Of a stretch of DNA of 8,863 bases, positions 1 through 8,863 are shown piece after piece; the stretch's first letter is position 1; each line of letters opens with the position of its first letter. The notes beneath the pieces are model-generated. The model saw nothing but the letters and a program-made list of their open reading frames with translations, did no database searches and was not told the DNA's origin. Position numbers and translations under genes: made by a program. The DNA is taken from assembly GCA_020201235.1 (NCBI GenBank), contig JAIVHD010000275.1:1-8863 (forward strand), in the 5' to 3' direction. This stretch comes from Lysobacteraceae bacterium. GTDB taxonomy: Bacteria > Pseudomonadota > Gammaproteobacteria > Xanthomonadales > Wenzhouxiangellaceae.

Positions 1-165
1 TTCCGGCGTGAGACCGCTACGCTGCCCGGTATAGCAGCGTTTCCGGGGCGCGTGCTCGATTTTTCAGGTCCTCACATCGTGTGAACGATGCTGCGGCTGA
101 AAAATCTCCGCGCACGCCCCGGAGACACGACTCTCCGGGCTCTCGCACTCGTAAATTTATGCAAC
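1..165. repeat. Element A, copy 1 (right part of a 176-bp MITE-like structured repeat)
   Basis: A second copy starts at 8749, and their overlap (1-104 versus 8760-8863) differs at one base. Combining the two copies gives a 176-bp element that starts gttgcataaattt (8749-8761) and ends with its exact reverse complement aaatttatgcaac (153-165). Inside are a 6-bp hairpin (20-39, cgctgc/gcagcg), a long central hairpin whose arms lie near 41-67 and 96-122 (including ctgaaaaatc and its complement), and a 7-bp hairpin (119-138, ccggaga/tctccgg) that overlaps the base of the central arm. The right end lies 18 bp beyond the stop codon of the minus-strand Mn exporter gene, so transcripts of that gene would run into it. 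It has no coding capacity. A non-autonomous transposable element is the likely class; the parent family is not recognised. Confidence 0.75.
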
Positions 166-182
166 TGATGGGTTGATGCTCA

Positions 183-761
183 TCAAATTCCGATGCCAGC
201 GCCAGCTCCCAGTAGAGTCGCAATGCCGAGCAGCGCAAAAATGCCCGCCGCGATTGAATGCACCACTTTCATGGGGATGCGTGTGGCCAATTTATCGCCC
301 ACAAAGACCGCCGGCACATCGGCTATCAGCATGCCCAATGTAGTGCCGATGACGACCATAACGGGCATCGCGTAGTGCGCAGCCATAGCGACTGTCGCGA
401 TCTGGGTCTTGTCACCCATCTCGGCAAGAAAGAATGTTATCAATGTGGCCCCGAAAACCCCGAAGCGCCTGGCCACATTGGTTTCTTCTTCCTCGATTTG
501 ATCTGGTATCATCGTCCAGACCGCCATGCCAATGAACGACAGACCCAACACCCAGCGCATCATTCCCGGGTTGATGGTCGTGGTAATCCAGGCACCCAGA
601 GCGCCCGCAAGACCGTGGTTGACGACGGTGGCAAGCAGAATGCCGAGGATAATCGGAATGGGTTTCTTGAAGCGGGCGGCGAGAATAAAAGCCAGTAGCT
701 GGGTTTTGTCGCCAATTTCAGCGAGTGCCACAACACCGGTTGAGACGAGAAGCGATTCCAT
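183..761 (-). CDS. GDT1/UPF0016 (TMEM165) family manganese exporter
   Basis: The 192-residue integral membrane protein matches the GDT1/UPF0016 family. The family signature E-x-G-D-K-T occurs twice: E15-I-G-D-K-T20 in the first helix and E114-M-G-D-K-T119 in the fourth. This is the inverted two-repeat, six-helix plan, with an acidic linker (QIEEEE, about 88-93) between halves. Bacterial members (MneA/Mnx type) export Mn2+ from the cytoplasm; the acidic pairs are the expected cation site. The frame stays open upstream to 881, but that extension runs through the riboswitch and terminator and has no membrane-protein character. The ATG at 761, preceded by a GGGA at about 6-nt spacing, is the chosen start. 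The leader carries a yybP-ykoY Mn riboswitch, which strongly supports Mn2+ as substrate. It stands apart from the czc operon upstream, with a 298-bp gap. Family is certain; Mn specificity is inferred from family and riboswitch. Confidence 0.93.
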   Translation of the reverse strand: MESLLVSTGVVALAEIGDKTQLLAFILAARFKKPIPIILGILLATVVNHGLAGALGAWITTTINPGMMRWVLGLSFIGMAVWTMIPDQIEEEETNVARRFGVFGATLITFFLAEMGDKTQIATVAMAAHYAMPVMVVIGTTLGMLIADVPAVFVGDKLATRIPMKVVHSIAAGIFALLGIATLLGAGAGIGI

Positions 762-780
762 ATGAATTCCCAGGCCGGGC

Positions 781-832
781 AAAAACGAATGACCAAGACA
801 CGTCCCCGGCCGATTCGGAGGCATCTTGGTCA
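781..832 (-). terminator. Intrinsic terminator, expression platform of the Mn riboswitch
   Basis: Reading the minus strand, TGACCAAGA (832-824) pairs perfectly with TCTTGGTCA (798-790), giving a 9-bp stem. The loop contains a further small CCG/CGG stem (810-818). It is followed by TTCGTTTTT (789-781), an interrupted U-tract. The 5' arm shares TGACC (832-828) with the closing stem P1 of the riboswitch, so the two structures are mutually exclusive. The start codon of the Mn exporter lies 20 nt beyond. The predicted logic is terminator forms without Mn2+, read-through with Mn2+. Confidence 0.8.
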
Positions 833-933
833 AAGGTCTTGCCAGGTATGGGAACTGCTTACGCCATGGCCTGTGGGCCAAGTGTGTTGACGTAAGCCTC
901 TTCCAGTAGAAGAGCGGCTACTCCCCAATGACC
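828..933 (-). promoter_or_regulatory. yybP-ykoY manganese riboswitch
   Basis: The minus-strand leader of the Mn exporter contains both conserved loops of the yybP-ykoY class: GGGGAGTAG (926-918, loop L1) and GCAAGACC (842-835, loop L3). P1 is closed by GGTCA (933-929) with TGACC (832-828). Next to L1 is a clear hairpin CTCTTC-tactg-GAAGAG (914-898), followed by a stem GCTTACG/CGTAAGC enclosing GGCC-caca-GGCC. This class binds Mn2+ at the L1-L3 interface and typically controls MntP, TerC/YkoY, P-type ATPases or UPF0016 exporters, as here. P1 shares bases with the downstream terminator, indicating transcriptional control with Mn2+ as an ON signal. No convincing sigma-70 promoter was found upstream (934-960), so the transcription start is unknown. 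Confidence 0.9.
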
Positions 934-953
934 CGATCAGTTTAACGCAAAGT

Positions 954-1044
954 GGCCCCCGAAGGGCCGTCACACAAGCGCCGTGGGCGGCGTTGCGCTC
1001 GCTTGAACCGTTCGCGCGCCTTGCCCACCACGCTTGTGCGACGG
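954..1044 (-). terminator. Tandem GC-rich hairpins downstream of czcA
   Basis: Bases 967-988 and 1023-1044 form a 22-bp inverted repeat with a 34-nt loop. Nineteen positions are Watson-Crick. In the minus-strand RNA two of the other three become G-U wobbles; in the plus-strand RNA they would be A-C mismatches. That asymmetry suggests the structure is kept for the transcript leaving czcA, whose stop is 15 bp away. A second hairpin, GGCCC-TTCGG-GGGCC (968-954), follows directly. Only a weak U-tract (ACTTTG) comes next, so this is either an operon-end terminator/3'-end stabiliser or a REP-like unit rather than a textbook intrinsic terminator. Confidence 0.5.
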
Positions 1045-1059
1045 CTGAGTGTTACCTGA

Positions 1060-3913
<2,854 letters not shown>

Positions 3914-5137
3914 TTAGTGGTCGTGGCTGGCGCCGGATTTTTCGATATCCGCCTTGATGAGATAGCTGTTGTCCACCACGTAGGTATCGCCGGGATTGAG
4001 CCCCGACAACACTTCGGTGAAGCGGCCGTCGCTGCGGCCCAACTTTAGTGGGCGAATCTCGTAGCTGTCGCCAACCTGGATAAACACCACGGTCCAGTCG
4101 CGGAAGGCTTGCAGGGCGCGATTGTCCACCGCCAGTGGCACATCGATCCTCTCCACCACAATGTCTGCTGAAATGAGTTGCCCGGGCGTTAGAGTGCCCT
4201 GCGCATTGTCGATTTCGGCGCGAGCTATGACGAAGGGTGCATTGTTACTGCTCGGCAGCAGGTGATCGATATTGGCCTGGTATTGTTCGCCTTCGCCTTC
4301 GCTTTCGATGCGAACGGTCTGACCGACGGTGATTTCCTGGCGCTGCCCCGGAAAGATTTTCAGTTCCACCCACAACGTATCCAGATTGGCAATGGAAAAC
4401 AGGGATTGACCTTCGGCCAACTCACCGACATTGACGTTGCGCTGGATAACGGTACCGGCAAACGGCGCTTCAATAGCATAAGTCTGAAGGCTTTCATTGG
4501 ACTCGATGGTGGCCAGCACCGCCCCGTCTTGCACTTGATCGCCCAGGCTGGCTGCGACGCGCTTGACCAGCCCGGGGAATCGCGCCTTGATATCAGCGAT
4601 GGTTTCCGGATTGGCAATCAACTGACCATAGCTGGCAATGCGGCGCTCGATGGTGGCCGGGCCTGCCGCACGTGTGTCAATCCCGGCCTGCTCGGCCATG
4701 GCGGCGGAGATTTCCGTGCGTCCTTCATGAGATTCCCAAGTCCATTGATGATTCTGCCCAGCAAGAGTCAGTTCCGCGGTCACATCAAAGGAGTGCGGTT
4801 CTTCCACCACGCCTTCGCCCAGCCAGTAATCTCCCTGATGGGTGAATGTGAACCGGTCCACTGGCCCACCCAAGCGGGTCAATTCGACGATCAATTCGGC
4901 GCCCTGGGTAACCGCCTCGCCATCCCGGCTGATCCAGGCGCGGTATTCGGGCGGGATGCCCCGTTCATAAATCGCCAACTCCAAGGTGACAGCGCCGTCT
5001 TCCAACAGCCGGCCGCCATTCGGCCCTTCCTCGGCGGCAGTATGATCATCACCATGATCTTCTTCTGCGGCCTGTACCGGCCCCCACACCAGGCACAGCA
5101 GGCCGGCAATACTCAGTAAAATCTGTAATCGTTTCAT
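3914..5137 (-). CDS. czcB: CzcB-type periplasmic adaptor subunit of RND heavy-metal efflux
   Basis: This 407-residue membrane-fusion protein couples the CzcA pump to the CzcC channel across the periplasm. Residues 1-23 form a Sec signal peptide with cleavage expected after VQA. Next is a short His/acid-rich stretch (H28, H32) and the N-terminal domain typical of this CzcB subtype (GPNGGRLLEDG at 38-48 through EEPHSFDV at 112-119). Then come the lipoyl/hairpin region (about 180-245, with ATIESNESLQTYAIEAPFAG), a beta-barrel (about 250-330) and the membrane-proximal domain. It ends in the family-typical IEKSGASHDH. No gap is seen against the family pattern, in contrast with czcA. An AGGA lies about 9-10 nt before the ATG. 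The gene sits 19 bp after czcC and 12 bp before czcA, so the three are one operon. Metal specificity cannot be read from sequence. Confidence 0.93.
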   Translation of the reverse strand: MKRLQILLSIAGLLCLVWGPVQAAEEDHGDDHTAAEEGPNGGRLLEDGAVTLELAIYERGIPPEYRAWISRDGEAVTQGAELIVELTRLGGPVDRFTFTHQGDYWLGEGVVEEPHSFDVTAELTLAGQNHQWTWESHEGRTEISAAMAEQAGIDTRAAGPATIERRIASYGQLIANPETIADIKARFPGLVKRVAASLGDQVQDGAVLATIESNESLQTYAIEAPFAGTVIQRNVNVGELAEGQSLFSIANLDTLWVELKIFPGQRQEITVGQTVRIESEGEGEQYQANIDHLLPSSNNAPFVIARAEIDNAQGTLTPGQLISADIVVERIDVPLAVDNRALQAFRDWTVVFIQVGDSYEIRPLKLGRSDGRFTEVLSGLNPGDTYVVDNSYLIKADIEKSGASHDH

Positions 5138-5156
5138 GACTAATAATCCTGTTCTG

Positions 5157-6461
5157 TCAGTAGCCTGAGCTACCTTCCGTGGCAGCCAATGACTGCGCCG
5201 TAAGCTGTTCGATCAAGGCCTGGTTGAGCAGCGCCGTGGTGGCAGCATCCACCAGCTCCCGTTGCGCGGTGAGCAGTTCCCGCTGCGCCATTTGCCAATC
5301 CACATAGCCGTAGCGACCCTGTTCGTAGGCGGTGCGAGTTAGATCCAGTGCTTCGTGCAAATCGGGGATTACCCGGTTGCGCATGGCGTCCACCGTCGTC
5401 AGCGCCTGCTGATGCAGGTGCCAGGCTTCGTAAAGTCGTGAACGCAGGGCCAGCAGCGCGCCTTCGCGGCGCAAACCGACCTCGTCCCGTGCCGCCTGGG
5501 CCGCCTGTACCTCGCCGCGATTGCGACGACCGGAAAAAAGCGGAACGGAAATACCCGCCACCAACGCGGTATCGCGGGTTTCCTCCAGGTAGCGGGTACC
5601 CACCTGCCAGCGGACATCGCTGCGCGCTTGGCTGCGGGCGAGCGCCAGCTCCGCATCGCGGAGACGTTCCTGGCTGGCGAAAACCCGGATTTCGGGGTTG
5701 TCACGGGCCCGTTCGAACAGACTGGCGAAGCTGTCCGAGGGATCGGAGGCAAACAGATTCCCCTGCAAGCGGGTGAAATCCACGGTCTCCCTGCCCATCA
5801 GCGTGGCCAGGGCCATGAGGTTACTTTCGTAGGCAGCCCGCAGGCGATCCTGTTGCAGCTGGGTCTGAGTCCGTTGCGCCCGGGCGCGCAGAACTTCCGC
5901 CCGGGGCGCGGCACCTCGCTCGGCGCGTTGGCTGACAATGTTGTAGCTGGACTCGGCCAAATCCACTGCGTCTGCGGCTAGTTGCATTTTTTCCTGCAGC
6001 GACAGAGCGACGATAAAACTGCGGGTGATATCACCGAGCAGGGCAAGCGCTTCGGCACGGCGTTCTGCCTCGACCAGGGCATAGCGGCCAATGGCAGCCT
6101 CGGTGCGTGCCTGGCGTTTGCCTCCCAGTTCGATAACCGAGGACAGTGAAAGTGTGTATTCCGCCCCGTCGAGCCCGTTGAGCTCCCCGGAACCGAGAAT
6201 ATTTTCTGCTTCAAAACCCAGTTCAAAGGCCGGCTTCTGGTCAGCCGTCAGGCGTTTGCCTTCCAGGCCTGTCAGTCGGGGAGTGAACACCTGCAGGGTG
6301 GGGTTTTGCGCCAGGGCCTGGGAAACCGCCTGCGGCAATGTCAGGGATTGGGCGGGCGCTTCAGCGAGCCCTGCCATGGGGCTGGAAAATATTAGTCCCA
6401 ATGCCAGAGCAATGGCAGGACGTCCACGTCGCGGACGCCACAAAAAATTGTGGTGATACAT
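5157..6461 (-). CDS. czcC: CzcC-type TolC-family outer-membrane efflux channel
   Basis: This 434-residue protein belongs to the outer-membrane factor (OEP/TolC) family, CzcC branch, forming the exit duct of the tripartite pump. A basic N-terminus and hydrophobic stretch (about 14-30) give a signal peptide, with likely cleavage near GLA-E (33/34). No lipobox cysteine is present, so it is probably not a lipoprotein. Two OEP repeats follow: about 38-225, including LTLPQAVSQALAQNP and the SSVIELGGKRQAR block, and about 240-425, including VAGISVPLFSGRRNRGE and TAYEQGRYGYVDWQMAQREL. Long amphipathic, Ala/Arg/Glu-rich helices fit the periplasmic barrel. The start at 6461 is supported by an AGGA at 6472-6469, 8 nt upstream. 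An overlapping ATG at 6466 is out of frame. The start lies only 45 bp from MITE element B, so the native upstream promoter or its link to the CzcI-like gene may be altered. Confidence 0.92.
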   Translation of the reverse strand: MYHHNFLWRPRRGRPAIALALGLIFSSPMAGLAEAPAQSLTLPQAVSQALAQNPTLQVFTPRLTGLEGKRLTADQKPAFELGFEAENILGSGELNGLDGAEYTLSLSSVIELGGKRQARTEAAIGRYALVEAERRAEALALLGDITRSFIVALSLQEKMQLAADAVDLAESSYNIVSQRAERGAAPRAEVLRARAQRTQTQLQQDRLRAAYESNLMALATLMGRETVDFTRLQGNLFASDPSDSFASLFERARDNPEIRVFASQERLRDAELALARSQARSDVRWQVGTRYLEETRDTALVAGISVPLFSGRRNRGEVQAAQAARDEVGLRREGALLALRSRLYEAWHLHQQALTTVDAMRNRVIPDLHEALDLTRTAYEQGRYGYVDWQMAQRELLTAQRELVDAATTALLNQALIEQLTAQSLAATEGSSGY

Positions 6462-6491
6462 CGCATGATTCCTGTGAAATCAGAAGAAAAA

Positions 6492-6520
6492 ATAATCCCC
6501 CCAAACTAGGAGCCTGTCGG
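6492..6520 (-). promoter_or_regulatory. Possible MITE-hybrid promoter for czcCBA
   Basis: On the minus strand, CCGACA (6520-6515, 4 of 6 to the -35 consensus) lies inside the end of element B. It is 17 nt from GATTAT (6497-6492, 4 of 6 to -10) in the flanking DNA. The predicted start falls near 6485, just upstream of the czcC ribosome-binding site. This is a pattern match only. Confidence 0.25.
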
Positions 6521-6673
6521 ATTTAACCGATCTACGCTGAGGGAAAGCCGGATTGGGCCAGATTTTTCGATCTTTTGAGGCGAATAGTGGGCCTATTTAA
6601 CGAAAAAGAGCGGGAAATCTGGCCCAATCCGGCTTTTCCGCAGTAGATCAGCGTTAAATCCGACAGGCTCCTA
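6507..6673. mobile_element. Element B: full-length palindromic MITE
   Basis: The left arm begins TAGGAGCCTGTCGGATTTAA (6507-6526) and its exact reverse complement ends the element at 6673. With small gaps the complementarity continues through a shared 18-base block GCCGGATTGGGCCAGATT to the centre near 6586-6596 (AATAG/CTATT), so the whole 167 bases can fold as one hairpin. TA is present at both ends, consistent with a TA target duplication as left by IS630/Tc1-mariner transposases, though TA could equally be part of the termini. There is no open frame of note. It is a non-autonomous element; its parent transposase is not in the window and its family is not recognised. It separates the CzcI-like gene (20 bp away) from czcC (45 bp away). 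Confidence 0.85.
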
Positions 6674-6692
6674 GAGGGGTTGATTCGCAGGA

Positions 6693-7052
6693 TCAGGCTA
6701 TAGGGGGGCGTAGAATTCGGGCGTGGGGAACGGATTTATTCTGCGAGGTATTACTCGGAACGATCTGTTCCGATATCAAGGCGGGAAATACGAGACCATG
6801 CATGATTAGCACCAAATGGCAGCCATGGCAGTGGCTACCATGGCAATGGTCGGGTATGGACGGAAATTCACTGTTGCCCCGCCGGTCGGGAACATCATCT
6901 GTCACGGCAAAGTGTTTACCGATAGAGTGATGCAACTGCCCCGGATCGTGGTGAATATCACCGAGGTGGGACGGCAATACTTCGGAAGCGATGGATAGCG
7001 TTTGCACCACCATCGATATCGCGAGCAGAATTATCGTCCAGACTTTTGGCAT
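6693..7052 (-). CDS. Small secreted His/Cys-rich protein, CzcI-like
   Basis: This 119-residue protein has an N-terminal signal peptide (MPK, then a hydrophobic run to about residue 20, with cleavage expected after IAS at 21-23). The mature part is histidine-rich (HH at 34-35, HH at 41-42, H47) with a dense cluster HCHGSHCHGCH at 69-79 holding five His and three Cys on alternating positions, suggesting metal binding in the periplasm. The gene lies immediately upstream of czcCBA in the same direction. Small periplasmic His-rich CzcI proteins occur in that place in other czc clusters, so a metal-binding or regulatory accessory role is inferred; sequence identity to CzcI is not certain. The frame is open from a TTG at 7082, but the ATG at 7052 gives a canonical signal peptide and was chosen. 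The ribosome-binding site is weak. Element B has inserted just after its stop, possibly splitting a former czcI-czcCBA transcript. Confidence 0.6.
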   Translation of the reverse strand: MPKVWTIILLAISMVVQTLSIASEVLPSHLGDIHHDPGQLHHSIGKHFAVTDDVPDRRGNSEFPSIPDHCHGSHCHGCHLVLIMHGLVFPALISEQIVPSNTSQNKSVPHARILRPPIA

Positions 7053-7061
7053 GATTTCGGT

Positions 7062-7077
7062 CAGATTAAAAAATCTG
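7062..7077. promoter_or_regulatory. 16-bp perfect inverted repeat before the CzcI-like gene
   Basis: CAGATT-AAAA-AATCTG is a perfect 6-bp inverted repeat with a 4-base spacer, 10-25 bp upstream of the chosen ATG at 7052. It could be an operator for a metal-responsive regulator or a small hairpin that masks the translation start. No regulator gene is in the window. Nothing in the repeat names a particular protein. Confidence 0.3.
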
Positions 7078-7133
7078 TTCAAGATTCTGGCACCATACCA
7101 TCAATATCCCTGAAATTTCACCCCAACGGAGCA

Positions 7134-7172
7134 TCAATTTTCGGCCCGGAAGCGCTACGCTGCCCGGTATAG
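7134..7172 (+). repeat. Decayed fragment resembling the left end of element A
   Basis: The 20 bases cgctacgctgcccggtatag at 7153-7172 are identical to 15-34 and 8774-8793 in element A, in the same orientation. The 19 bases before them (aattttcggcccggaag...) align loosely with aaatttccggcgtgagac of the element's left end. Similarity stops at 7172, before the gcagcg that would close the small hairpin. It lies in the gap between the symporter gene and the CzcI-like gene. Confidence 0.6.
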
Positions 7173-7230
7173 GCGCCGTCATACATCACGTCGCGGGCTG
7201 CGCCGTGACCATGGCCGCTGCCGGTAGATG

Positions 7231-8607
7231 CTATAAATCGCCGGGCCGCATCGGTTTGCCAAGCCCAAGGAAATAATCCTTCTTCTCGCGCGCCATCACG
7301 CCGGCCAGTAGCACCAGCGCGATCAGGTTGGGTGCGGCCATCAGCCCGTTGAAGGTATCGGCCACGGCCCAGATCAATTCCAGACCGCCGACCGCGCCGA
7401 CCATCAAAAAGCCCAGGAACAGCAATCGGTAAGGCAGCACCACGCGTTCGCCGAACAGGTACTCCCAGCTCTTTTCGCCGTAGAAGTTCCAGGCCAGCAT
7501 GGTGGTGTAGGCGAAAAACACGATCGAGATCAGTACCACGTAGCCGCCCGGTCCCGGCAGGCCGGTGGAAAATGCCGTAGCGGTCAGGTCGGCACCGTTG
7601 TCGCCGGTCTCAAACGCGCCGGTGGTCAGGATGACCAGTGCGGTCATCGTGCACACCACCAGGGTATCGATAAACACTTCCCACACGCCCCAGAAACCCT
7701 GCACGAACGGTTTATTGCGCGCCTGGGCGTGGATGATGGAAGCCGACCCCAGCCCTGCCTCGTTGGAAAAGATACCGCGCGCCACGCCATAGCGGATCGC
7801 CTCGGCCACCGTAGCGCCGGCGAAGCCGCCGGCCGCCGGTGCCGGCTCGAAGGCGTGAACCACGATCATCTTCAGCGCCGCCGGAATGGCCTCGAAATGC
7901 AGGAACAGGATCACCAGCGAACCGGCAATATAGATTAGCGCCATCAACGGCACCACCTTCGACGCGGTCTTGGCAATGCGCGTGATGCCGCCCAGGGTCA
8001 CCGCGCCGACGGCGATCAGCGCCACGATGCCGCTGACCCAGGTCGGTACGCCGAAGGCCGTATTCATGGCCTGCGAGAGTGTATTGGACTGGACCATGTT
8101 GCCGATGCCAAATGCCGCGATGCCGGCGAACAGGGCATAGAGAACCGCCAGCCACTTCCAGCGCGGCCCCAGGCCTTTTTCGATATACCAGAACACGCCG
8201 CCGGAAACGCTGCCGTCGGCATTGACCTGCCGGTACTTCACGCCCAGCGTCGCCTCGGCCATCTTGGTGGCCATGCCGACCAGCGCAATGATCCACATCC
8301 AGAAAATCGCGCCCGGGCCACCCAGCGCGATGGCTGTGGCCACACCGGCAATGTTGCCGACCCCGATGGTCGCCGCCATGGCCGAACTGACCGCCTCGAA
8401 CGGCGAGATCGAGCCGTCGCCGGTATCCATCTCGCGGCGGAAGAACTTGCCGAAGCTGTGATGCCAGGCGTGACGCAAATGGGTGAACTGGAAGAACCCA
8501 AGTCGAATCGTCAGGTACAGACCGGTGCCGGCCAGCAGAATCATGAACGGAGGGCCCCAGACAATGCCGTTGACGAAGTTGTTTATCGTGGTAATCCAGT
8601 CGACCAT
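7231..8607 (-). CDS. Alanine/glycine:cation symporter, AGCS family (AlsT/DagA type)
   Basis: This 458-residue inner-membrane transporter takes up small neutral amino acids (alanine or glycine) with Na+ or H+. Family hallmarks are present in order: an N-terminal helix with WGPPFMILLAGTGLYLTIRLG (17-37), FEAVSSAMAATIGVGNIAGVATAIALGGPGAIFWMW (70-105, the diagnostic substrate/ion-site region), the SGGVFWYIEKGLG loop (135-147), FSNEAGLGSA (280-289), and FFAYTTMLAWNFYGEKSWEYLFG (364-386). About 11 transmembrane helices and usual family length indicate an intact gene. The ATG at 8607 is preceded by GAGGGAG about 9 nt upstream. No neighbour suggests an operon; upstream (8608-8748) I found neither a clear promoter nor a glycine riboswitch. 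Downstream lies a gap with the element A fragment. The exact amino acid and coupling ion cannot be decided from sequence. Confidence 0.95.
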   Translation of the reverse strand: MVDWITTINNFVNGIVWGPPFMILLAGTGLYLTIRLGFFQFTHLRHAWHHSFGKFFRREMDTGDGSISPFEAVSSAMAATIGVGNIAGVATAIALGGPGAIFWMWIIALVGMATKMAEATLGVKYRQVNADGSVSGGVFWYIEKGLGPRWKWLAVLYALFAGIAAFGIGNMVQSNTLSQAMNTAFGVPTWVSGIVALIAVGAVTLGGITRIAKTASKVVPLMALIYIAGSLVILFLHFEAIPAALKMIVVHAFEPAPAAGGFAGATVAEAIRYGVARGIFSNEAGLGSASIIHAQARNKPFVQGFWGVWEVFIDTLVVCTMTALVILTTGAFETGDNGADLTATAFSTGLPGPGGYVVLISIVFFAYTTMLAWNFYGEKSWEYLFGERVVLPYRLLFLGFLMVGAVGGLELIWAVADTFNGLMAAPNLIALVLLAGVMAREKKDYFLGLGKPMRPGDL

Positions 8608-8748
8608 GATTCGTTCTCCCTCTTGTCTCGATCCGGTATGTCGCTTTTCGGCGTTGGTTGTGATTGACAGCGGGCAGACAGCCTCGCCCGGGGCCCCAAT
8701 CTTAGCCGATCACGGCGACCGAACCGGCCCGGCCTTGTACACCCATCT

Positions 8749-8863
8749 GTTGCATAAATTTCCGGCGTGAGACCGCTACGCTGCCCGGTATAGCAGCGTT
8801 TCCGGGGCGCGTGCTCGATTTTTCAGGTCCTCACATAGTGTGAACGATGCTGCGGCTGAAAAA
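8749..8863. repeat. Element A, copy 2 (left part, cut by the window end)
   Basis: This starts with the terminal inverted repeat gttgcataaattt (8749-8761) and matches bases 1-104 from 8760 on, with a single difference (A8837 for C78). The substitution falls in the three-base loop of the small TCACA/TGTGA hairpin at the tip of the central stem, so the folding potential is kept. The right 61 bases expected from copy 1 lie beyond the window. It is in direct orientation to copy 1 at a distance of 8759 bp, and sits 141 bp upstream of the symporter start. Confidence 0.8.

Noticed and set aside
153..165. Integron attC-like site formed by the terminal repeats of element A
   Set aside because: The ends read gttgcat and atgcaac, which do not meet the GTTRRRY/RYYYAAC core pattern, and no integrase is present.
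762..881. 40-residue N-terminal extension of the Mn exporter starting at 881
   Set aside because: This stretch encodes the riboswitch loop L3 and the terminator; the extension is unlike the family, and the ATG at 761 fits the known first helix.
7053..7082. TTG at 7082 as start of the CzcI-like protein
   Set aside because: It adds ten residues before a perfectly formed signal peptide that starts at ATG 7052, has no ribosome-binding site, and would place the inverted repeat inside the coding region.
8608..8748. Glycine riboswitch upstream of the AGCS symporter
   Set aside because: I looked for the conserved glycine aptamer core on the minus strand and found no recognisable match.

Overview
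The window looks like a chromosomal or genomic-island segment of a GC-rich Gammaproteobacterium. This is inferred from the CzcCBA and AGCS sequence types and the base composition; genus cannot be called. Every recognisable gene is on the minus strand, so the window reads right to left biologically.

Layout from right to left on the minus strand: (i) 8749-8863, the left part of a structured repeat (element A); (ii) 7231-8607, an alanine/glycine:cation symporter of the AGCS family; (iii) 7134-7172, a decayed fragment resembling the left end of element A; (iv) 6693-7052, a small secreted His/Cys-rich protein, probably a CzcI-like metal-binding protein; (v) 6507-6673, a nearly full-length palindromic MITE (element B) with TA at both ends, lodged between that gene and czcC; (vi) czcC (5157-6461), czcB (3914-5137) and czcA (1060-3901), a tightly spaced heavy-metal RND efflux operon; (vii) 954-1044, GC-rich hairpins downstream of czcA; (viii) 781-933, a yybP-ykoY manganese riboswitch with an overlapping intrinsic terminator; (ix) 183-761, a GDT1/UPF0016 family Mn exporter under that riboswitch; (x) 1-165, the right part of another copy of element A.

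The czc operon encodes an outer-membrane channel, a periplasmic adaptor and an inner-membrane proton-driven Zn/Co/Cd-type pump. The pump gene appears broken. About 32 residues are missing in frame near the N-terminus and about 65 residues plus a frame change are missing in the C-terminal half, while adaptor and channel look intact. The Mn module looks functional: a metal-sensing RNA whose closing stem P1 and the terminator hairpin compete for the same bases, giving a simple Mn-on switch for Mn export.

The other theme is repeats. The window starts and ends inside direct copies of element A exactly 8759 bp apart, with one mismatch over 104 bp. The sequence therefore spans almost exactly one repeat-to-repeat unit. 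This may be a contig broken at repeats, or a segment able to recombine out between them. No replication, integrase, transposase, CRISPR, tRNA or rRNA gene is visible. No wholly new system is evident; the repeat elements, the riboswitch-terminator and the decaying czcA are the points of interest.
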